Source: JACVRN01 sp035276685 (GTDB lineage Bacteria > Acidobacteriota > Blastocatellia > Pyrinomonadales > Pyrinomonadaceae). Taken from it: a DNA stretch of 64,000 bases. Below are positions 62,209-64,000 of this stretch, piece by piece. The stretch's first letter is position 1, and every line of letters starts with the position of its first letter. The stretch covers positions 1 to 64,000 of the forward strand of contig DATELK010000221.1 of assembly GCA_035276685.1 (NCBI GenBank), written 5' to 3'. Under the pieces are notes generated by a model. That model saw nothing but the letters and a program-made list of their open reading frames with translations, was not told the DNA's origin and made no database searches. Made by a program: the position numbers and the translations under genes.

Positions 62209-64000
62209 ATGATGAAAAGAATAGTCTCTTTACTGCTGACCATCGTTCTACTAGCCTCGCTTGCCACGCTCTCTCTGGCGGACGAGGGGATGTGGACTTT
62301 CGATAACCCGCCGCGCAAGCTCTGGAAGGAGCGATACAATTTTGAGCCTTCGGACGCGTGGCTTGAGCACGTGCGGCTCGCCTCCGTCAAAGTAGGCACG
62401 GCGAGCGGCGCTTTCGTCTCCCGCCGTGGGCTCGTGATGACGAACCAGCACGTGGCCTCAAGCCAGATTGCCAAGCTCTCCACGCCGGAGCGCAACCTGA
62501 CCAGGGACGGCTTCTACGCGCGCACTCAGGCGGAAGAGCTGAAGTGTCCGGACATGGAGATAGACGTGCTTGTCTCTTATGAGGACGTGACCAAGCGTGT
62601 GCAGGGAGCGGTCAAGCAGGGAAGCTCCGTGGCTGAAGCCAACGAGCAGCGCCGCGCAGAGATTGCGCTGGTCGAGAGCGAGTCAAAGCAGAAGACGGGG
62701 CTCGTGAGCAACGTCGTCATGTTCTACAGCGGCGGCGAGTACTGGCTCTATCGCTTCAAAAGGTACACGGACGTGCGGCTCGTCTTCGCGCCCGAAGAGC
62801 AGATAGCCTTCTTCGGCGGCGACTACGACAACTTCACCTACCCGCGCTACTGCCTGGACGTGACCTTCCTGCGGGTCTACGAGAACGGGCAGCCCGCCGC
62901 GACGGAGAATTTCTTCAAGTGGTCAAAGGCGGGCCCTGCGGACGGAGAGTTCGTGGTGTTGTCTGGCGCTCCGGGATCGACCGACAGGCTGATGACGGTG
63001 GCGCAGCTCAAGTACCAGCGAGACGTGGGCAATCCTTTGCAGATGCAGGTCTGGACTGCGAGGCGTAACGCGCTTGAGCGCTACAGCGCGCAGGGCGCGG
63101 AGCAGGCCAGACGCGCGGGCGCTTCCCTGCGCTCCGTGTCGAACTCCATCAAGCGATTGACGGGACAGCAGGAAGGCCTGATGAATCCGCGTATGTTCGC
63201 CACGAAGGAGGAGCAGGAGCGTGCGCTTCGCTCCGAGGTCTCGCGCCGTCCGGAGTTGCAGAAGGAGTTCGGCGCGGCGTGGGAGGACGTGGCGACGGCT
63301 TACAATGAATTGCCCGCGATGGCGAAGCGCATATCCTTCAGCACTATTGAGGCCGCGCGACTGGGCTCTATAGCGACTTCAATCGTGCGCTACAGCGAAG
63401 AGGTGCCGAAGCCTAGCGGGCAGCGCTACGCGGAGTACAGAGACAACAGGCTGGAGTCCTTAAGGCTCAATCTATTTTCAAGCGCCCCCATCTACACTGA
63501 GATGGACGAGGCAGTGCTCGCGGCGTGGCTCGAAGAGGCGCGTAAGACGCTTGGCTCCGAAGACCCCTTCATACGCGCCGCGCTTGAGGGACAGACGCCC
63601 GCAGAGGTCGCAAGGAGAGTTATCGGCGGCACGAAGCTCGCGGACGTGGCCGTCAGGCGCGCTTTGATAGAGGGCGGCAAAGAGGCCGTGGCAAAGTCTG
63701 ACGACCCGTTGATTGTGCTGGCGCGAAAAGTCGAGCCCATCGTCAGGGAGCTTCGCGCGTGGAATGAGACGCGGATTAGGAGCGTGGAGGCGAGCGCCGG
63801 GCAGAAGATTTCAGCCGCTCGCTTCGCCGTCTACGGAAAGAGCATCTACCCGGACGCGAACTCTAACCTGCGCCTGAGCTACGGCAAAGTTCTGGGCTAT
63901 GAAGAGGACACAACGCTTGTGCCTTACAAGACCACCTTCTACGGGCTGTACAACCGCGCTGAAGGCTTCGGTGAAAAGTCGCCATTTGATTTGCCCGCAC
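62209..64000 (+). CDS. S46-family dipeptidyl peptidase (partial, runs off window)
   Basis: The reading frame is open to the end of the window (597 residues seen; family length about 700). Signal peptide MMKRIVSLLLTIVLLASLAT... ends near SLA-D. The mature start DEGMWTFDNPP and motif SGAFVSRRGLVMTNQHVA with H81 match DPP7/DPP11; FGGDYDNFTYPR and D217 in CLDVTF provide the second catalytic position. The catalytic serine would lie beyond the window edge. ATG 62182 is a further start. Expected role: periplasmic release of dipeptides from peptides. Confidence 0.9.
   Translation, partial: MMKRIVSLLLTIVLLASLATLSLADEGMWTFDNPPRKLWKERYNFEPSDAWLEHVRLASVKVGTASGAFVSRRGLVMTNQHVASSQIAKLSTPERNLTRDGFYARTQAEELKCPDMEIDVLVSYEDVTKRVQGAVKQGSSVAEANEQRRAEIALVESESKQKTGLVSNVVMFYSGGEYWLYRFKRYTDVRLVFAPEEQIAFFGGDYDNFTYPRYCLDVTFLRVYENGQPAATENFFKWSKAGPADGEFVVLSGAPGSTDRLMTVAQLKYQRDVGNPLQMQVWTARRNALERYSAQGAEQARRAGASLRSVSNSIKRLTGQQEGLMNPRMFATKEEQERALRSEVSRRPELQKEFGAAWEDVATAYNELPAMAKRISFSTIEAARLGSIATSIVRYSEEVPKPSGQRYAEYRDNRLESLRLNLFSSAPIYTEMDEAVLAAWLEEARKTLGSEDPFIRAALEGQTPAEVARRVIGGTKLADVAVRRALIEGGKEAVAKSDDPLIVLARKVEPIVRELRAWNETRIRSVEASAGQKISAARFAVYGKSIYPDANSNLRLSYGKVLGYEEDTTLVPYKTTFYGLYNRAEGFGEKSPFDLPA

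Noticed and set aside
1..64000. tRNA, rRNA, CRISPR array, transposase or prophage genes
   Set aside because: Searched by eye for conserved motifs, direct repeats with spacers and recombinase signatures; none found.

Overview
The window looks like a chromosomal segment of an Acidobacteriota bacterium, probably class Blastocatellia. The assignment is an inference from gene content: large TonB-dependent receptors with an N-terminal carboxypeptidase-regulatory domain, a Ser/Thr kinase fused to TolB-like and TPR modules, seven CRTAC1/ASPIC-UnbV propeller proteins, and a moderately high GC content. I see no rRNA, tRNA, CRISPR array, transposase or phage gene.

Layout. 0-4.3 kb: a receptor Ser/Thr kinase. 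4.5-12 kb: mixed single genes, namely an orphan UmuD, a winged-helix regulator, an EamA exporter, an O-methyltransferase, an exported tyrosine phosphatase next to an exported protein with kinase-like residues, and a PhyH oxygenase paired with a DUF4380 protein. 12-16 kb: two tandem CRTAC1 proteins. 16.8-26.3 kb (minus strand): a CRTAC1 protein, GH43, GH5, a TonB-dependent receptor, an APC permease and an AhpD-like peroxidase that reads through an in-frame TGA. 26.3-47.7 kb (plus strand): a long sugar locus with a TPR protein, GH172, a TonB-dependent receptor, another TPR protein, a lectin-fold protein, GH43, galT, galK, a LacI-type regulator, another GH43, a four-gene YtfQRT-YjfF-type ABC importer and a nitrilase. 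A consensus promoter with LacI-like palindromes precedes the receptor. 47.7-55.8 kb (minus strand): a tightly coupled four-gene UnbV/UnbU operon, with a divergent 1.2 kb-residue-class paralog at 55.9-59.5 kb. 59.5-61.6 kb (minus strand): a c-di-GMP-I riboswitch leading an exported protein and a matrixin-type metalloprotease. 61.7-64 kb: a STAS protein and the start of an S46 peptidase that runs off the window.

How it fits together. The central region reads as a furanoside/galactoside utilisation system: outer-membrane uptake (TonB receptor), secreted GH43/GH172/GH5 hydrolysis, ABC import, and GalK/GalT for entry into metabolism, probably repressed by the LacI-type protein. Three results deserve most attention: a probable selenocysteine codon with a SECIS-like hairpin in the AhpD-like gene (17087-17089), a c-di-GMP-I (GEMM) riboswitch controlling an exported metalloprotease operon (about 61388-61490), and a palindromic repeat whose arm is read in the same frame inside the N-termini of two exported proteins (14.1 kb and 33.4 kb). 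A second family of large intergenic palindromes occurs four times.
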